Shown in pieces: positions 22,701 to 34,831 of a stretch of 64,000 nt of DNA (its first letter is position 1; each line of letters starts with the position of its first letter). This stretch comes from Asterias rubens. Lineage: Eukaryota; Echinodermata; Asteroidea; Forcipulatida; Asteriidae. A model generated the notes under the pieces. The model had not been told where the DNA came from. It saw only the letters and a list, made by a program, of their open reading frames with translations, and did not search any database. The position numbers were made by a program, and so were the translations under genes. The stretch is from assembly GCF_902459465.1 (NCBI RefSeq), contig NW_022985699.1:62001-126000 (forward strand). Direction: 5' to 3'.

Positions 22701-24776
22701 CCCTGGATGATGAGAAGCAATATAGCTATAGAAGTATCTTGACTATGGACATGAGTGTCACGACCAGGGGATTTGAACCCACACTCTAACGACTCAGCCA
22801 CCAGGGGCCCAATTTCATAGAGCTGCTTAAAAGCAAAAAATGTGCTTAAAGGCAGTGGACACTATTGGTAATTGTCAAAGACTAGCCTTCACAGTTGGTG
22901 TATCTCAACATATGCATAAAATAACAAACCTGTGAAAATTAGAGCTCAATCGGTCATCGAACTTGCGAGATAATAATGAAAGAAAAAACACCCTTGCCAC
23001 ACGAAGTTGTGTGCGTTTAGATGGTTGATTTTGTGACCTCAAGTTCTAAATCTGAGGTCTCGAAATCAAATTCGTGGAAAATTACTTCTTTCTCGAAAAC
23101 TACGTCACTTACGAAATACCCGTTTCGCACAATGTTTTATACCATCAACCTCTCCCCATTACTCGTCACCAAGTAAGGTTTTATGCCAATAATTTTGTTG
23201 AGTAATTACCGATAGTGTCCACTGCCTTTAAGCACGAAAATAGCTCGCTTATTTTTCACATGTTACTGGCAAAAATTTCGTGCCATATACATTGCTTGTG
23301 ACTGGTATTTAGCTGTTGTTAACTTAGCATAACAATTGAGTGGAGTCTTGGCCGGTAATCTGATTCTACTAAGCAAGGATTCTTTTGCTTAAGCAAAATT
23401 TTGTGCTTAAGCAGCTCTATGAAATTGGGCGCAGAGCTTGAGTTTGATGCACTAGACTGTGGCCCTGATTCAATTCTGGCTACTTGTATAAGGCCATTAT
23501 GTGAGTTGTGTGTTGGTTCTCTTCTATGCCTCAAAAGAGTTTTCTTCAGGGCCCTCCGGATTTCCTCCCTTTCCTCCCTCCACTTTCAATCTCTGGCTGT
23601 GCTCTGTGTTCATATCTGGGTCGATGTGGCTGGCTGCCAAAGGCGCCCTGCCATGCGAGCAGCTCGAACACATTGTGGCCGATTTTTTGGCAAGGATGTA
23701 AGGATGATTACCCTCCCAAATTATTATTTATGACATTCTACAAAGATAGTTTTCATTTTGAATAGATCATAACCATATCATTAATGTATTGGTTACTCTG
23801 AAAGAAGCCCAGTGGTTTGTTCTGAAAGTTTTGACCAAGCCACATTAGGCAAATGCTTTTCATTGCTTTGTGCATCGTCTTCATTAGTTCTATTTCTGCG
23901 ATTATTTCTTTAGTTACAAGAACTTCAAGGGACGATAGCACCCATTTTTCTTGAATTACTCCAAGTGAATCTACCAGAAGGAGTTACGCTTAAAGTAGAA
24001 CCGGTAAATATCTCATTATTAACCCTCCCACTGTTTGACCATTCAATATTATCCACTGTTGTTATGAATGCGTGATAAACCATGCTAGTCTTCAATATGA
24101 TATTATGCAGTGAATGCATCTACACAGTCAACCCTCCTACTGTCTGACCAATCAATACATCCACTGTTGTTAAACAATAGCTACACTCTGCCAGCGTGCA
24201 ATATGATGTTATGTTGTGAATGCATACACAGTACACAGTCAACCCTCCCACTGTCTGCTCATTCAATATCGTCTGTTGTTTTGAATGATAGATGAATTAT
24301 GCGATACAATATAAGACAGTGAATGCATACACAGTACCTAGTCAACCCTCCTACTGTCTGACCAATCTATATCATCCACTGTGGTCTTGAATGATAGATA
24401 AACTATGACAGCCTGCAATATGTCATGTGGTGAAAGCACCTACATGTACACAGTACACAGTCAACCCTCCTACCACTTGCCCAATTAACATAATCCACTG
24501 TGGTATTGAATGATAGATCAACCATGACAGCCTGCCATGTGATACCATGCAGTAAATGCATCTACACAGTACTCAGTCAACCCTCCTACTGTTTGACCAA
24601 CTAACATCATCCACTGTGGTCTTGCAATATGATACATTGTGATGAATTACACGAACACATTGATCATTACTTCCACCAATGTTTTCTCCTATTATTTTTG
24701 TTCTTGTCTGTAGCACACACAGTACCACAACACGCAGAGATATATACAGAAAGAAATACCCAAGGATCTTTTGTGA
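19765..24776 (+). CDS. MRPL48: Mitochondrial large ribosomal subunit protein mL48 (MRPL48)
   Basis: mL48 is an S10-like protein of the mitochondrial large ribosomal subunit. Six exons: 19765-19823, 21310-21379, 22117-22283, 22534-22645, 23914-24003, 24714-24776. They join in consistent phase and give 186 residues (human about 212). The first 30 or so residues (MLKHTVFRSLFSRKVYSRLR) are basic with no acidic residues, a typical mitochondrial presequence; this is why I chose that ATG. The S10-like fold carries EHYAQYTHNLA, SYAMPTKRTLVHTL, TTHERVIQ-like KTHERVIQ and LELLQVNLPEGVTLKVE, all close to vertebrate MRPL48. Donors are good U2 sites (GTAAGT, GTAAGT, GTAACA, GTAAAG, GTAAAT). Intron 4 carries a nested transposon and intron 5 a minisatellite. 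Confidence 0.93.
19908..20475. repeat. GCATATGC foldback copies flanking a small MITE
   Basis: A foldback block at 19908-20044 is in reverse orientation relative to 7030-7290. A second block at 20385-20475 is in the other orientation. They enclose unique sequence and the MITE at 20071-20181. All lie in MRPL48 intron 1. Confidence 0.6.
20071..20181. mobile_element. GGCGCCACCAC-ended MITE, copy 1
   Basis: The inverted ends are GGCGCCACCACTTTTTCA and TGAAAAAGTGGTGGCGCC, with an AT-rich centre containing GGATATATCAAT and ATTATTTCATATCGAA. A cleaner copy is at 35042-35159. The outermost bases of the left end are diverged here. Confidence 0.75.
20999..21253. mobile_element. CpG-rich GGGTGC-ended MITE, copy 2
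   Basis: It aligns with 10989-11231 through CTGACAAGAGCTAATCGAAC and GGGCTGACCCGGGTGAGCCC. Termini are more diverged than in copy 1. It ends 57 bp before MRPL48 exon 2. Confidence 0.7.
21528..21749. mobile_element. GGGCCCAATTTCATAGAGCT element
   Basis: The ends are inverted: GGGCCCAATTTCATAGAGCT and AGCTCTCTGAAATTGGGCCC. Subterminal GCTTAGCA/TGCTAAGC motifs are inverted too. The interior is non-coding. More copies: 12930-13100, 22806-23431, 37250-37495, 43386-43620, 45417-45661, 46590-46830, 61285-61475. Confidence 0.75.
21757..21895 (+). mobile_element. SINE with tRNA-like head, second family
   Basis: The head has AGTTGGTAAGACACTGCTCT and an intact B box GGGTTCGAATCCCACC. The tail has CAGTGCTAACACACATCGG. 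The same family is at 41748-41880 (plus) and as decayed reverse fragments near 16910-16960 and 39305-39350. Confidence 0.75.
22806..23431. mobile_element. GGGCCC element split by a TTAA element (inner part 22850-23227)
   Basis: The outer element begins GGGGCCCAATTTCATAGAGC and ends AGCTCTATGAAATTGGGCGC. It is interrupted at TGTGCTTAA by a family A element running AGGCAGTGGACACTATTGGT to ACCGATAGTGTCCACTGCCT. TTAA is present on both sides (22846-22849 and 23228-23231). Removing one TTAA and the insert rebuilds the outer arm GTGCTTAAGCACG. This shows the target site and relative age directly. Confidence 0.88.
24010..24640 (-). repeat. Minisatellite of about 110 bp, six units, MRPL48 intron 5
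   Basis: Each unit begins CAACCCTCCTACTGTCTGAC on the plus strand. Starts lie near 24021, 24130, 24241, 24344, 24463 and 24579. The same family forms an array in the opposite orientation at 42300-42990, and single or degenerate units lie near 10936, 51200-51340 and 53215. Orientation is given relative to the 42-kb array. Confidence 0.85.
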
Positions 24777-27718
24777 TCTACAGTCGTCTACATTATCAAA
24801 CACTCTCAGAAAGTAGATTTTTTCTAACTTCAAGACTGTGCTAGGAACTGTTTTGCGTCTCGAATCAACTACAGACGTCACCCTTTTGTCATTTTATTAG
24901 AACACCAAGGAGGTTGCACTTTCTGAACTGCTGATTTTTATCATTATTATATATTTCCGGTAATGAAACCAAGGATGCCTCATAAGTGACTTAATCCCTG
25001 TTGCTCACAAGCCTGAGGAAACCTGAAAACAAGGATGCTTGCTATGTAAACCAGAAACACTGGGGTTAACCCCTGATCGTTCACAATAAGTGTCCGGGGT
25101 TCATTTACATGCCTTTCCAAACCTAGTACCTACATCTAAATGTGCCATCGAAGGACAAAGCAATTAAGGTTAAGTTTTTTGCTCGAGGACACGAGTGTCA
25201 AAACTGGAACTCTAACCCACACTATGTTGATCAGAAACACCAGAACTTAAGTCCAGCGCTCTCAGCCGCTCGCTGATTTAAAGTCTGCTGCACAGTGGAA
25301 TGCCTGGTTGGATATTCAAGTCGGCTGTTGGCTGCCAGCATAACAATGGACCGGTCCGGCCTGTCAATCAAACTGTGCGCGTTCACCCATTTAACCAATC
25401 GCAGCAATGATTGTGGTCGGACAAACTTGGTCATGCGCGTATATTTGGCACGCGGGGCAGAATCGTGCAGAATGTCATTGGGAGTGCTCGTACACGTGTC
25501 TTGCCCACGTGCGCGGTGGGCGGAGCTCAGTGGAAAGCCAGAACGCTCCATTGAAGGTACTCTCAAGATGTTCCCCTTGTAATAATTTAACTGGCTGCAG
25601 GAGGCCAGTCTGGAAATATTTGGCAGATAAACACCTCGTCTAATGTGAACATGTGAAGTGGCTCCCTACAAGCCTGGAATTTCATCTTTGAGTGGGCAAG
25701 GCCATTTTCATTTTGCAAAGGGTACTTTCATTGGATAATCTAATAAAATGGCATCAAGGCCATTTTCATTTTGCAAAGGGTACTTTCATTGGATAATCTA
25801 ATAAAAAGGGGCATCAAGGCCCAGACTGGGGCAACAGAGACCATGCCCTTTATGTAGTTCCAGGCCTGCAACTGTAAGGAGCTGCCAGTATTGCAATCCG
25901 TTAAAGGTGCGAGTGTGTTTCCTCGACGCGTTAAAGGGAAAGTATACCCTTGGTTTTTGGAACAGTTTGGGTGTTTTAAGTCCTACATAAAGGAATGTAT
26001 ACAGTAAAACTATGTGAGAATTTCATCTCAAAAGGTGGTCACAAAGAATAATCCCTTAACACAACCTGAGAAGCTTTACTGACCCTCAGTTTTACCGACG
26101 ATTTTTATTGCCATTAATTTTAGAGTGATTACCAAATTTAAAGCAATATATGTTGGATCAAAGTGGTCCCAAAAATTTGTTGAATACTCGCACGACTTGC
26201 TCAGTCTATACAGAAAGATACAAATAATCAGCTCCTTGAAAATCGTTCAAGTTTAAATGATTTATTGTCATATTAAAACATTCTCATCATGAAAAGTTAT
26301 TGTAAAGTGTTGTCCTGTAGTCTTCGTGTGTTTTTTTTTACTGAATGAAGGCACTTTGTTATCACACAATATTAACCCTATTAGGCTATACAATAGGACT
26401 CTTCCTCTGTGCTGTACACGGATACAGCGTAGTATAATACAAAAGTGTAAGGCCACCAGGGCTCACAAAATATCTTATTGCTAAGTTTAAAAGGAATTTA
26501 AAATAGAAATCTCAATGTACATGTTCTACAGTAAAAGAAACAAAGGTATCTAATGTTGAAGACCAATCAGTTCAAGCAAAACAAATATTAATTTAAAAAA
26601 CGAGCAACGGAGAGCTGTTGATAGTATAATACATTGTGGGAAACGCCTCCCTCTGAAGTAACGTAGTTTTTGAGAAAGAGGTAATTTCTCACTAAAATAA
26701 TAAAAGACTTCTAGCTAGAAGTCTTTTATTCCTATCTGAATGCACACAAATTCGTCCAACAAAGGTGTTTTTTCTTTCATCATTTTCTTGCAACTAATTC
26801 GATGACCAATTGAGCCCAAATGTTCACAAGCTTGTTATTTTATGCTTATGATGGGATGTACTAAATGAGAACACTGGTCTTTGACTATTACCAAACGTGT
26901 ACAGTACCCTTAAAGGTTAAAAATAAAACCACAGTCACAATCTAAGCAGCAAATAAACTATAAATTGTTCAAAATGCGCTCAAACTGTTCTATGACCAAC
27001 ACGACCAAATAAATATGAGCACAGAAAGTTTCACAACCTCTCATAGCAAATCGGATAGAATTTTCCATGGGCCCAAATTAAATTTGTAAAAATTAAGAAA
27101 TCTCTCAGGCCCTTACCCGTTCATTAGAAAAATCATAAATTCATTTAGTTAAATACTCTGGGTCATATTCAAAATTGTACATCATTTTTATATACAGTTT
27201 AAAACTCTTTCTGTGCCCAGGTTAATTTTTGGCACTTTCAACCTAAAATCCCCAGCTTTTTGAGATTTTAGGAAATTCTGTTATAAATGACTTGGGTACC
27301 AGTCGCAGCAAAGGTAAAGTACGATGCCTCGCTGGTAACCTTAAGCAAATAATCTTTAGCGAAAACAAAATTATGCTTACAAAGTTTTTGTGGCAATAGG
27401 CTTTATTTGGTCCTAAAGGGCTACAGATTTCAGACAGTGGGAAAACCAGCTAAATTTTTTAGAAACCGTTCTGACACCAGTGACTACAAACAACTAAAGA
27501 CCCCTTACATGTTGTGCCTCATCTTCAAAAAGCGCCTTTACTGGGGTCAAAAAGTGCCCTCACTGGGGTCAAAATGCGCCCTCACACAGGAGGCTAAAGA
27601 TTGGACGATAGCTGTTCTTTGTTCGTCAAACCATGCGTGTGAGCTCAGCGTCCCTGTGTAGCGTGTTGCTTTATACAAGGGGTCTACTATCTTTATGACA
27701 ACCGCAGAATCTACTACC
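24777..27718. other. Tail-to-tail intergenic region between MRPL48 and VASH
   Basis: I see no gene. It holds a reverse SINE piece at 25140-25275, a tandem pair at about 25697-25806 (GGCCATTTTCATTTTGCAAA repeated), and a degraded family A element at about 26600-26912. The 95-111-residue open frames on both strands near 25231-25582 overlap each other and resemble no known protein. Confidence 0.55.
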
Positions 27719-30700
27719 TCAAATCCTGATCTGATAGTCTATCGCTGCGCCTTTCTTAGCCCCGGGGGTCGGGCTTACTCCCTCTGCCTCCTCATCACTG
27801 CTATCACACGCCCTGACGGCCTGCGGAGATAAGGGCGTCGTTTCCTTACTCCCAGATGCTTGAGAATCTTTTCTCGGAGTCTTGGACGTCAAGGATGATG
27901 AGATGGATTTCCTCGGCGATGTCGGCTCGTAGTTTAGTCGTGTGTTTTCTTTCACGAACTGGTAGCTGGAGTAGCTAGACGACCATTTGAACTGTGTGTC
28001 GAAATGAGCATATTATATCATTTATTTGATTGCTTGTTTTGTTTGTATCAGAATGCAATACAAGGCTTGATAGCCACTTTAAGGTGAGGGTTGTGGACCC
28101 AAATCAACTTTTACCAGGGGCACTTTGCTTGTACCTACTTCTGCAGCTGCTTTCCCGAAACTTCTGCGTAAGTCCACTTGCACAACTGTTATGGCATAAG
28201 TTACGCCATAAACGTTACCCCCTTCACAGTCCATAAAAGGATGTAGGCTGGGGTAACATTCACTAGGTTGAACTTTATTGCCGATCGCCAGATTCCCGAT
28301 AAAAGTTTACAGTTTCTCGTCCTGTGATGCTACAATCAAATCCAAATCATGCAACACTTATACTCACCCTACTCTTCAGGTCCTTTGTGAACTTCTCTAT
28401 TTCTTTCTGCACTTCGGATCTTGTTTGTTTGCTTGGACTCACTGACATAGTCTGTGAAGATGCAAGGAAAACAAAATTCACTGTTGATAAATTCTAAGCA
28501 ATTCTTTCATTGGTGTAAGTTTGTAAATCCATGCACAGAAGCAGAGGTCTACTTGAGGTACTTACTTCAGTTATGCAACTTTTTAGCTGAGTGTTAGTTG
28601 TCAGATGAAAGTCTTTAAGACTGTTTGTGGAGCATTCACATATAGAGAGGTGTTTGGAGGATAATAAAATTGAGCATTTTATAACACAGAAGGGAGGGAG
28701 TCGTTTCCCACAATGTTTTATACTATCAACAGCTCTCCAATGCTCGTTACCAAGTCAGTTTTTAGGTTAATATTTGTTTTGAGCAATTACCAAACGTGTA
28801 CCTTCCCTTTAACTCTTCCATGGTATTATGTAACGAGTCTCATAATTCAAAACCCCAGCATACTTGCCTTAAACACTAGCACATCAAGATGTCCATCGAT
28901 ATAGCATAATAATAATAACTGTATTTATAAGAACTGAGTATTTATTGTCGAACCTACCCGCCACTGTATTTGTTCAAAGCTGTGTGGATCATGTGACACT
29001 GGTAGACCAATCTTCACCTTCCTCACTGTGTGCCAGTCTGAGGTTAAAAACAAATTTAATTCATGACTTTATTATTCACAATGTCTACTTCTAATTTTGT
29101 AGTTTAGTAATTCTATTGGTAATCATTATGCCACACATGCATATCTGCTGCCGTTGAATTGGTGTTGAACTTTACAAAAAAAAAAAAAAACTTTATTTTT
29201 CAAAGGCATTTTCTCAAGGCAGGAGACTTTTAGTGTTTGAATAACAAATAATGTAAAAGCCGAGGCTGAGCCACTGTCGATCATTAAAACCTGACATGGC
29301 CTGTCATGGCCTACTTCATTGAACCCAAGCTCTGGTGTTGTCAGCAGCAGAGTGTGGGTTCGAATCCCGGTCATGACACTTGTGCCCTTGAGCATGGCAC
29401 TTACTAAAACCACAACTGCTCTGTAAAAAGTTGGAAAGGTAGTGCATTCCGCTATCTACCAACCAGGCTCCGAGCGGATGATACCCATGCCAACATCCTT
29501 TAAAACCATTATACACTTTCGGTAAAACAGTATTGTCCAAGTCCCACACTTCGTGCATCACAACTTATATATAAAATAATAAACCTGTGAAAATTTAGGC
29601 TCAATCGGTCATCGGAGTCGGTAGAAAATAACGGGAAAACCCACTCTATTTCAGGAGAAGTCTTTCACCATTACCTTCTGTAAACCCTGTAAATTATTTG
29701 TAAATCTGTGATTTTTGTTTCTTCTTTTTTCTGTACCGAAAGAGTATAAGGGCTTTAAGGACTGTGAAGGCTAGGCTGGGAGTATTAACCCTGTTTCAGC
29801 CCCAGAAGAAGGAGGCAATGTGCCCCACTGGGTTGATCTGGGTCGACAGCAGTAGCCCTCGTACCAGTTGGGCAATATCTCATTTAAACAAACAGCAAAA
29901 AATCCCTGAAGACCTTACTTGTACACTTGTACTTCTCAGCAGACAAAACATTACTTAATTTAAATGTACCAAATGTCCTACTTGTTGAGAGGTTTACATA
30001 TTTCTGACTTACACTTCTTGTACACATCTTCGAAGTCAAACACAAGCTCCGAAAGACTCTAGTAAGGAGAAACAGGGTAGAACAAAAAAACTTGAAGAAA
30101 TCATAGGGTTAGCCAGAGGGCGTCTTGTCCTGTTTTAAACATCCTAGTCAAATCATAGCGGTAACAAGCACTCAATGTCACCATGGTCCAGTGGTTAGAC
30201 TGCAGGACTTGCAATCAAAAGGTTGTGGGTGTTTAATCCCCCCCAAGCTAAACGCTGATTTCACAATGACTAGAATAAATTATATATTGTCGCCTTATTG
30301 CTGAATCGCAATTTCTTGATTGTGCAATTCATAATCAAAGACAGTAAACCAATGTTTGCATGAGAGAGTTGGCTGTTGCCAGCTTGGTTTTATATGTGGG
30401 TGTTTGACAAGTTCCCTTGATGGGAAGATCATCTAAACAAACAAACAAACAAACAAACAAACACAGAACAAATGAACTAATGAATAAATGATCCTTCAAC
30501 ATCCTTCAACATATTTAAGACACTACTGAAGCCCACTTGTTTCAGGCCTTCTGTGCCTCGGTGCCTTTGAGCAAAGGCGCTTCATAATTTGGGCATAATT
30601 GATTGATTTATTGATTGATTGATTGAATTATCAAGAGCAGTCTTAGCGTTTCATCAAGGAAACTACTGTACTTGACTGACCTTGAACTCCAGGGGTTTGT

Positions 30701-33700
30701 ACATGAGGTCATCTCTCCGACTCATCCCCAAAGCACCATACCTCCCTGAGTAGTAAACGGCTAGCACCACATGCCGATGGATGGTCCCTGAGAAATGCGT
30801 CTTGAAGCTGAGGGGAAACCTCTCCAGACCTGGTGCTCCATTGGTTAGGTATCTTGAAGTATGGTCAAGAATATTTACAACTGATCTGCTGTGAAGTACT
30901 TCTCAAAACCTCTTGCTGTGTTTATTTATAATGATACTAAAAAAAGATACTAATAATTATGGGAACTTTTTATATAGCACTCAAATCCGTCACTCGGTGA
31001 CACTCAAGGCATATAAACATACAGTATTTTCCTGCATGGTATTGTGGAGCTACGTTTTGAAGGAATGAGATCTATTCCTTTACATAGCACCATAAGGTGC
31101 TGTGGCGCAACATGCAGCCAATCAAACCCGGATTACCCGGACAAATCCCTTCTCTTCTCGATAAGTGCACTGGGTTCTTTCCATAAGCCTTTTTGAGGTA
31201 TGGCGGACACAATGCTACAACACTGTAAACTGTAAAGTTGTGGTAAATTTGTGCGTATTGACCACAGAAATAGAACGTATGTTATTCAGTGAAGTGCGCA
31301 TTTTAGGCGACGCCTCGTTTACGCGTAAACCTAATGACCACCAACATGGTGAGCATGGCATCAGTCGCGGCGTGTGACGCGCGCGTATCACGTCCACCAT
31401 ACCTCAATAAGGCTTATGCATTAGGGCCTACATACATGAATAACACACAGGAGCAACCGCTTTACATCCCATATGAAGGACACAGCAATATAATGCTTTA
31501 GTGTCTTGCTTTTAAGGACACAAGTGTCACGACCAGGACTCAAACCCACACTCTTTAGAAACGCCAGAGCTTGAGTTCGGTGCTCTTAAACGCTCGTCCA
31601 CGACATGCCATGAACATGCCTGACTAGATTGGCCTACTTTTGAGACACTTGCTAACCAAAATAGAAATGTTTCAACATTAAAAAAGGATACAATGAAAGA
31701 ATGACGGCTTCAAGGCACTTGATTGGCAGAGATTCTCGTATCATTTCTTTAGCAGAATCCATCAACCTGTCAAGAAAAAAGAAAAAAAACAATTTAAAAC
31801 AAACTTGATTTAAAAGTTACTGCAACTGTTTTGTTAGCGAAACCAGTTATGTAATGTTCCTTTAAGCTTTGTTTCAGATGAGAGGTAATAATAAAACTTT
31901 AGAATCACTAGACTTGTTGACAAGTCATTAATGGTCTGTATCAGTGAGATAGTCTAGGCGTGGAGGTGGCAGTAATTCAGGTTTGTGTGATCGACTACTG
32001 CTCTCACGAGATCACTGCTCTCGCGAGGTCACGGCTCTCGCGAGGTCACTGCTCTCGCACGAAGCTGCTGGCTGCCGACTACTACCTGACTATTCACTGT
32101 TAAATGGGAGCAGTAGTTTCGCGCAGGCCAGCAGTCTATTGAGAACACCGCTAGTGTCGCGGGATTCACAGAGAGAGTCGAAATCAAGGAGGAGAGAGTC
32201 GAAACGCGACAGACATTTAACTACTTAGACAATCACTAGAAAGTATCTATCTTAAGATTTGCTTACCCAGAAATTGGTCTGTTTTTCCTGATTTCAAAAA
32301 ACTGTGTTCCTGTGTGATTATATCTGATTTCAAAATGATAAGGAATGAACTGCAACTCAAACAAATGCAGTATGTTTTAAATAATTAAAAGTGTGTAAAT
32401 TTTGTGCGAAAAATGTCAATGTATCGCACTTCATGAAACCAACTTCTTTGGTTTTAACTGTTGTTTGTTTTGTGAGTCACAAAAAATTAAAAATAATTTC
32501 TGTCCTAATAAGATTTTCGAGCTATAAGCAGTCCTGTATGCTTCGTTGTTGAAAGGGCAACGGCACCCAGATGAGGAAATTGTAAATTTCTACAAGGGCA
32601 CCAAGGCATTGCCACTTTGAAGTATCATGCCTGTATAAGCCCCTCCAGTCTTGTGGATTTTCCCTAAATTCAAGCCTTGCTGACCAAACCAATTATAACT
32701 AATAAACAAAAAAATAGGTCTGAGACCTATTTTTTGTTAAGGAATTCCGCTTATAATCATACGGTTCTATGGCTTCTGACTCGCACCCCAGAACAAAGAT
32801 ATTGACAAAATAGGGAGACTGCCAAAATAGGGCTAGATGGCTCAGTTGGTAGAGCACCGGCACGTTAATCGTTGGTTCGAATCCCACTCTAGTCAGTTCT
32901 TTGTTCAACCCCCCCCCCCAAAAAAAAAATTGTTTAGGATACTGCAGCTCTTTCATGTAGTCCTGCACTGCGTCCAGTCGGCATGGTATTGATGTATTGG
33001 GCTGAAATGTAGGAGCTGTGGGAATCGTAACCTGAATCAAAGAATAAAGAAATGTTTCATAATGAATGTCATAGAAACACTAGTTGTGGACTGGAAAATA
33101 TTTACCTTGAATGCAATCAGGGCTGGTGATGCTTTGTTCTTGTAGTATCTATATATGAATTATGAGACCTAATTCCTTTTATATGGCAGTGTTTTTTTTA
33201 CTTCGCAACATGTATTGGTTTACAAGGTGCTTTCGCGCAATATGCTCCCAATCAGTCCAGGAACACCGGGGGGCGCGAGCCCCTTCTCTTTACAACAAGT
33301 GCACTGGGTTATTTACGTGCACATTAGACTGATGGTTAGTTACACAACACACAGGACCAACCGCTTTACGACCCTTCCAGCATACCAAAAATGGCACAGC
33401 AATACGCCAATAATAATAATAATGACGTCTTCTAATAATAGAGCCTGTGTCCACAAAAAAAGTGTTCATGGCGCTTGCTTCAATAAAAAAAAGGTTCCCT
33501 GCTCTTGTTGTTGGTTGCCCTCCAGCGGTGCAAAGTCTCTCAAAGTCAAAGATCTTAGAAAATTTTAAAATCCAATGATGGCATTTTTTAATGTTCTTTT
33601 TTTATCCTCCTGTTTCTATTCATCTTCTTCTTCCTTTAAAGTGCTGCTTCAGAAAATTTGAAGATTACCGCACTGTGGCTGGGCGTACGCGTGAAACCAT

Positions 33701-34005
33701 GGGACCGTATTAAAAGCCAATCAGGTGCAAAAAATATACATGGATGGTGCAAGTAAAAACTGATTGATAACAAATATGAGACAAACCTTGGATAAATCTT
33801 TATCTTCCCTTATCTCTCCCATGGGTTTGATTCCAGCTGGGTGAACCTTCCCAGCGTGATTCCACATCCTCTCCCACGTACTCGGGCCCACCGGAAACCC
33901 ATTCTTATTCACGTAAAACAACACTTCACCACTCTCCTCGTCGCTGTTGTTATCATCATTTTCAACTCCGTTTTTAGTCACTTTATCCGCTTTATTTTTT
34001 ATCAT
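27719..34005 (-). CDS. VASH: Vasohibin, tubulin-tyrosine carboxypeptidase
   Basis: Vasohibins, with SVBP, remove the C-terminal tyrosine of alpha-tubulin. Nine exons, 5' to 3': 34005-33787, 33031-32943, 32323-32267, 31766-31692, 30852-30681, 30058-30013, 29037-28958, 28451-28368, 27958-27719. Phases agree and give 353 residues (human VASH2 about 355). Core motifs: YVNKNGFPVGPSTWERMW, APTFQPNTSIP, YNHTGTQFFEIR. The catalytic triad is Cys139 (PIKCLEAV), His174 (HRHVVLAV) and Ser191 (GALGMSRR); the 35- and 17-residue spacings equal those of human VASH1 (169, 204, 221). The Ser/Lys-rich tail ends DYQIRI, matching the vertebrate YQIRV end. Introns 2 and 4 are U12-type. The gene predates or is outside the VASH1/VASH2 split, which I cannot resolve. 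Confidence 0.95.
29504..29754. mobile_element. TTAA-flanked miniature element, family B (internally deleted)
   Basis: It is bounded by TTAA at 29500-29503 and 29755-29758. It contains the family B landmarks CACTTTCGGTAAA, TCCCACACTTCGTG and GGGAAAACCCAC, but lacks the middle seen at 57919-58284. Family B has different ends (AGCCATTGGACCCTT) from family A but uses the same TTAA target. Confidence 0.75.
30853..31691 (-). other. U12-type GT-AG intron (VASH intron 4)
   Basis: The minus-strand donor is TT|GTATCCTTTTT, an excellent U12 match. The branch match TTCTTGACC lies about 12 nt before CTTCAAG|A. The splice joins VILSL to YLTNGAPG, the expected vasohibin order. Confidence 0.88.
31182..31418. 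mobile_element. MITE ending CATAAGCCTT, inserted into a SINE
   Basis: Inverted ends read CATAAGCCTTTTTGAGGTAT and, complemented from the right, CATAAGCCTTATTGAGGTAT. The host SINE (reverse orientation) is seen on both sides: AAGTGCACTGGGTTCTTT before it and AACACACAGGAGCAACCGCT after it. It is therefore younger than the SINE copy. The interior is non-coding. Confidence 0.75.
32324..32942 (-). other. U12-type GT-AG intron (VASH intron 2)
   Basis: The minus-strand donor is CTGCA|GTATCCTAAAC and the branch match is TTCCTTATC, about 15 nt before GAAATCAG|A. The junction rebuilds KELQ-YNHTG, as in vertebrate vasohibins. Confidence 0.85.
32800..32900 (+). mobile_element. tRNA-derived SINE head, third family
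   Basis: It shows a well-kept A box region (GGCTCAGTTGGTAGAGC) and B box (GGTTCGAATCCCACTCTAGT). Decayed relatives lie at 14398-14500 and 17070-17150. Acceptor-stem pairing is not convincing, so I do not call a functional tRNA gene. Confidence 0.65.
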
Positions 34006-34831
34006 GATGAGTTCCGAAAGACTCCTCAGTCATTTCAGATCAACGGAAATTATTCCTCCATTTTCAAAAATGTGAGCTTTTTAAAATTACACAAAATAGA
34101 AAAAAATCAACTGTCATTCACGATCCGAGCAAAGTTGTTTACAGTCGTCTCCTTGGTGTTTGACTTTTTCCCAGGGTGTGGGGACGTGAACGCACGTGGA
34201 AACAAAAGTGGGGATGAGCGAATGACAATGTTGTGAAAACGAAGTTGAAGAACTCATCCGCAACCTAGTAAGGTACCCAGACTCTACTGTATGTTGTGGA
34301 ATGTTATGGTATGGATGGTAATCGACTATAGTATAATACACTTCATTGCCTTTTTGCGGCAGAAATGTTTTGGTTTTTGTTCGCTTTTCATTTCAAGTTT
34401 GAGGCATCAAGATACAACCCTGAAACAGTAACTTAAGTAAGATGGTTGCAGTGGTAAATATTATTAGGAGCTTGTTTGTAATCGTTAATGTGTATCTGTC
34501 CGTAATCAGTATTTTATAAACTTTTTAACTTTTGTCTTTTGTTGTTTTGTTTACTTTTTGCTTTTGTCTTTTGTTTTGTTGTTTTGTTTACTTTTTGCTT
34601 TGTTAATTTGGGTCAATGTTTGGCTGGGGCCGGCCTGGGGATGAGTTCTTCACCATCAATTCAATCCTTGATTTAGCTTGATACCACTCACCTCCTCCAT
34701 CAGATCCTAGTGGTCAGTCTAGTGTGTGAAGCGCTGTACTCTTTTTCCGAAAAATGTCATGAATGTATGCATGATGATGAATGTTACATGATGTAGGCCC
34801 GTAGCACTAACGTTCTATAAATATGATGCCA

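Noticed and set aside
25231-25582. Overlapping 95- and 111-residue frames on opposite strands
   Set aside because: They mirror each other across a palindromic, SINE-adjacent stretch and show no family motifs.
32800-32900. Possible functional tRNA genes at 21.8, 32.8 and 41.8 kb
   Set aside because: A and B boxes are present, but acceptor stems do not pair and common SINE tails follow. They are tRNA-derived SINEs.
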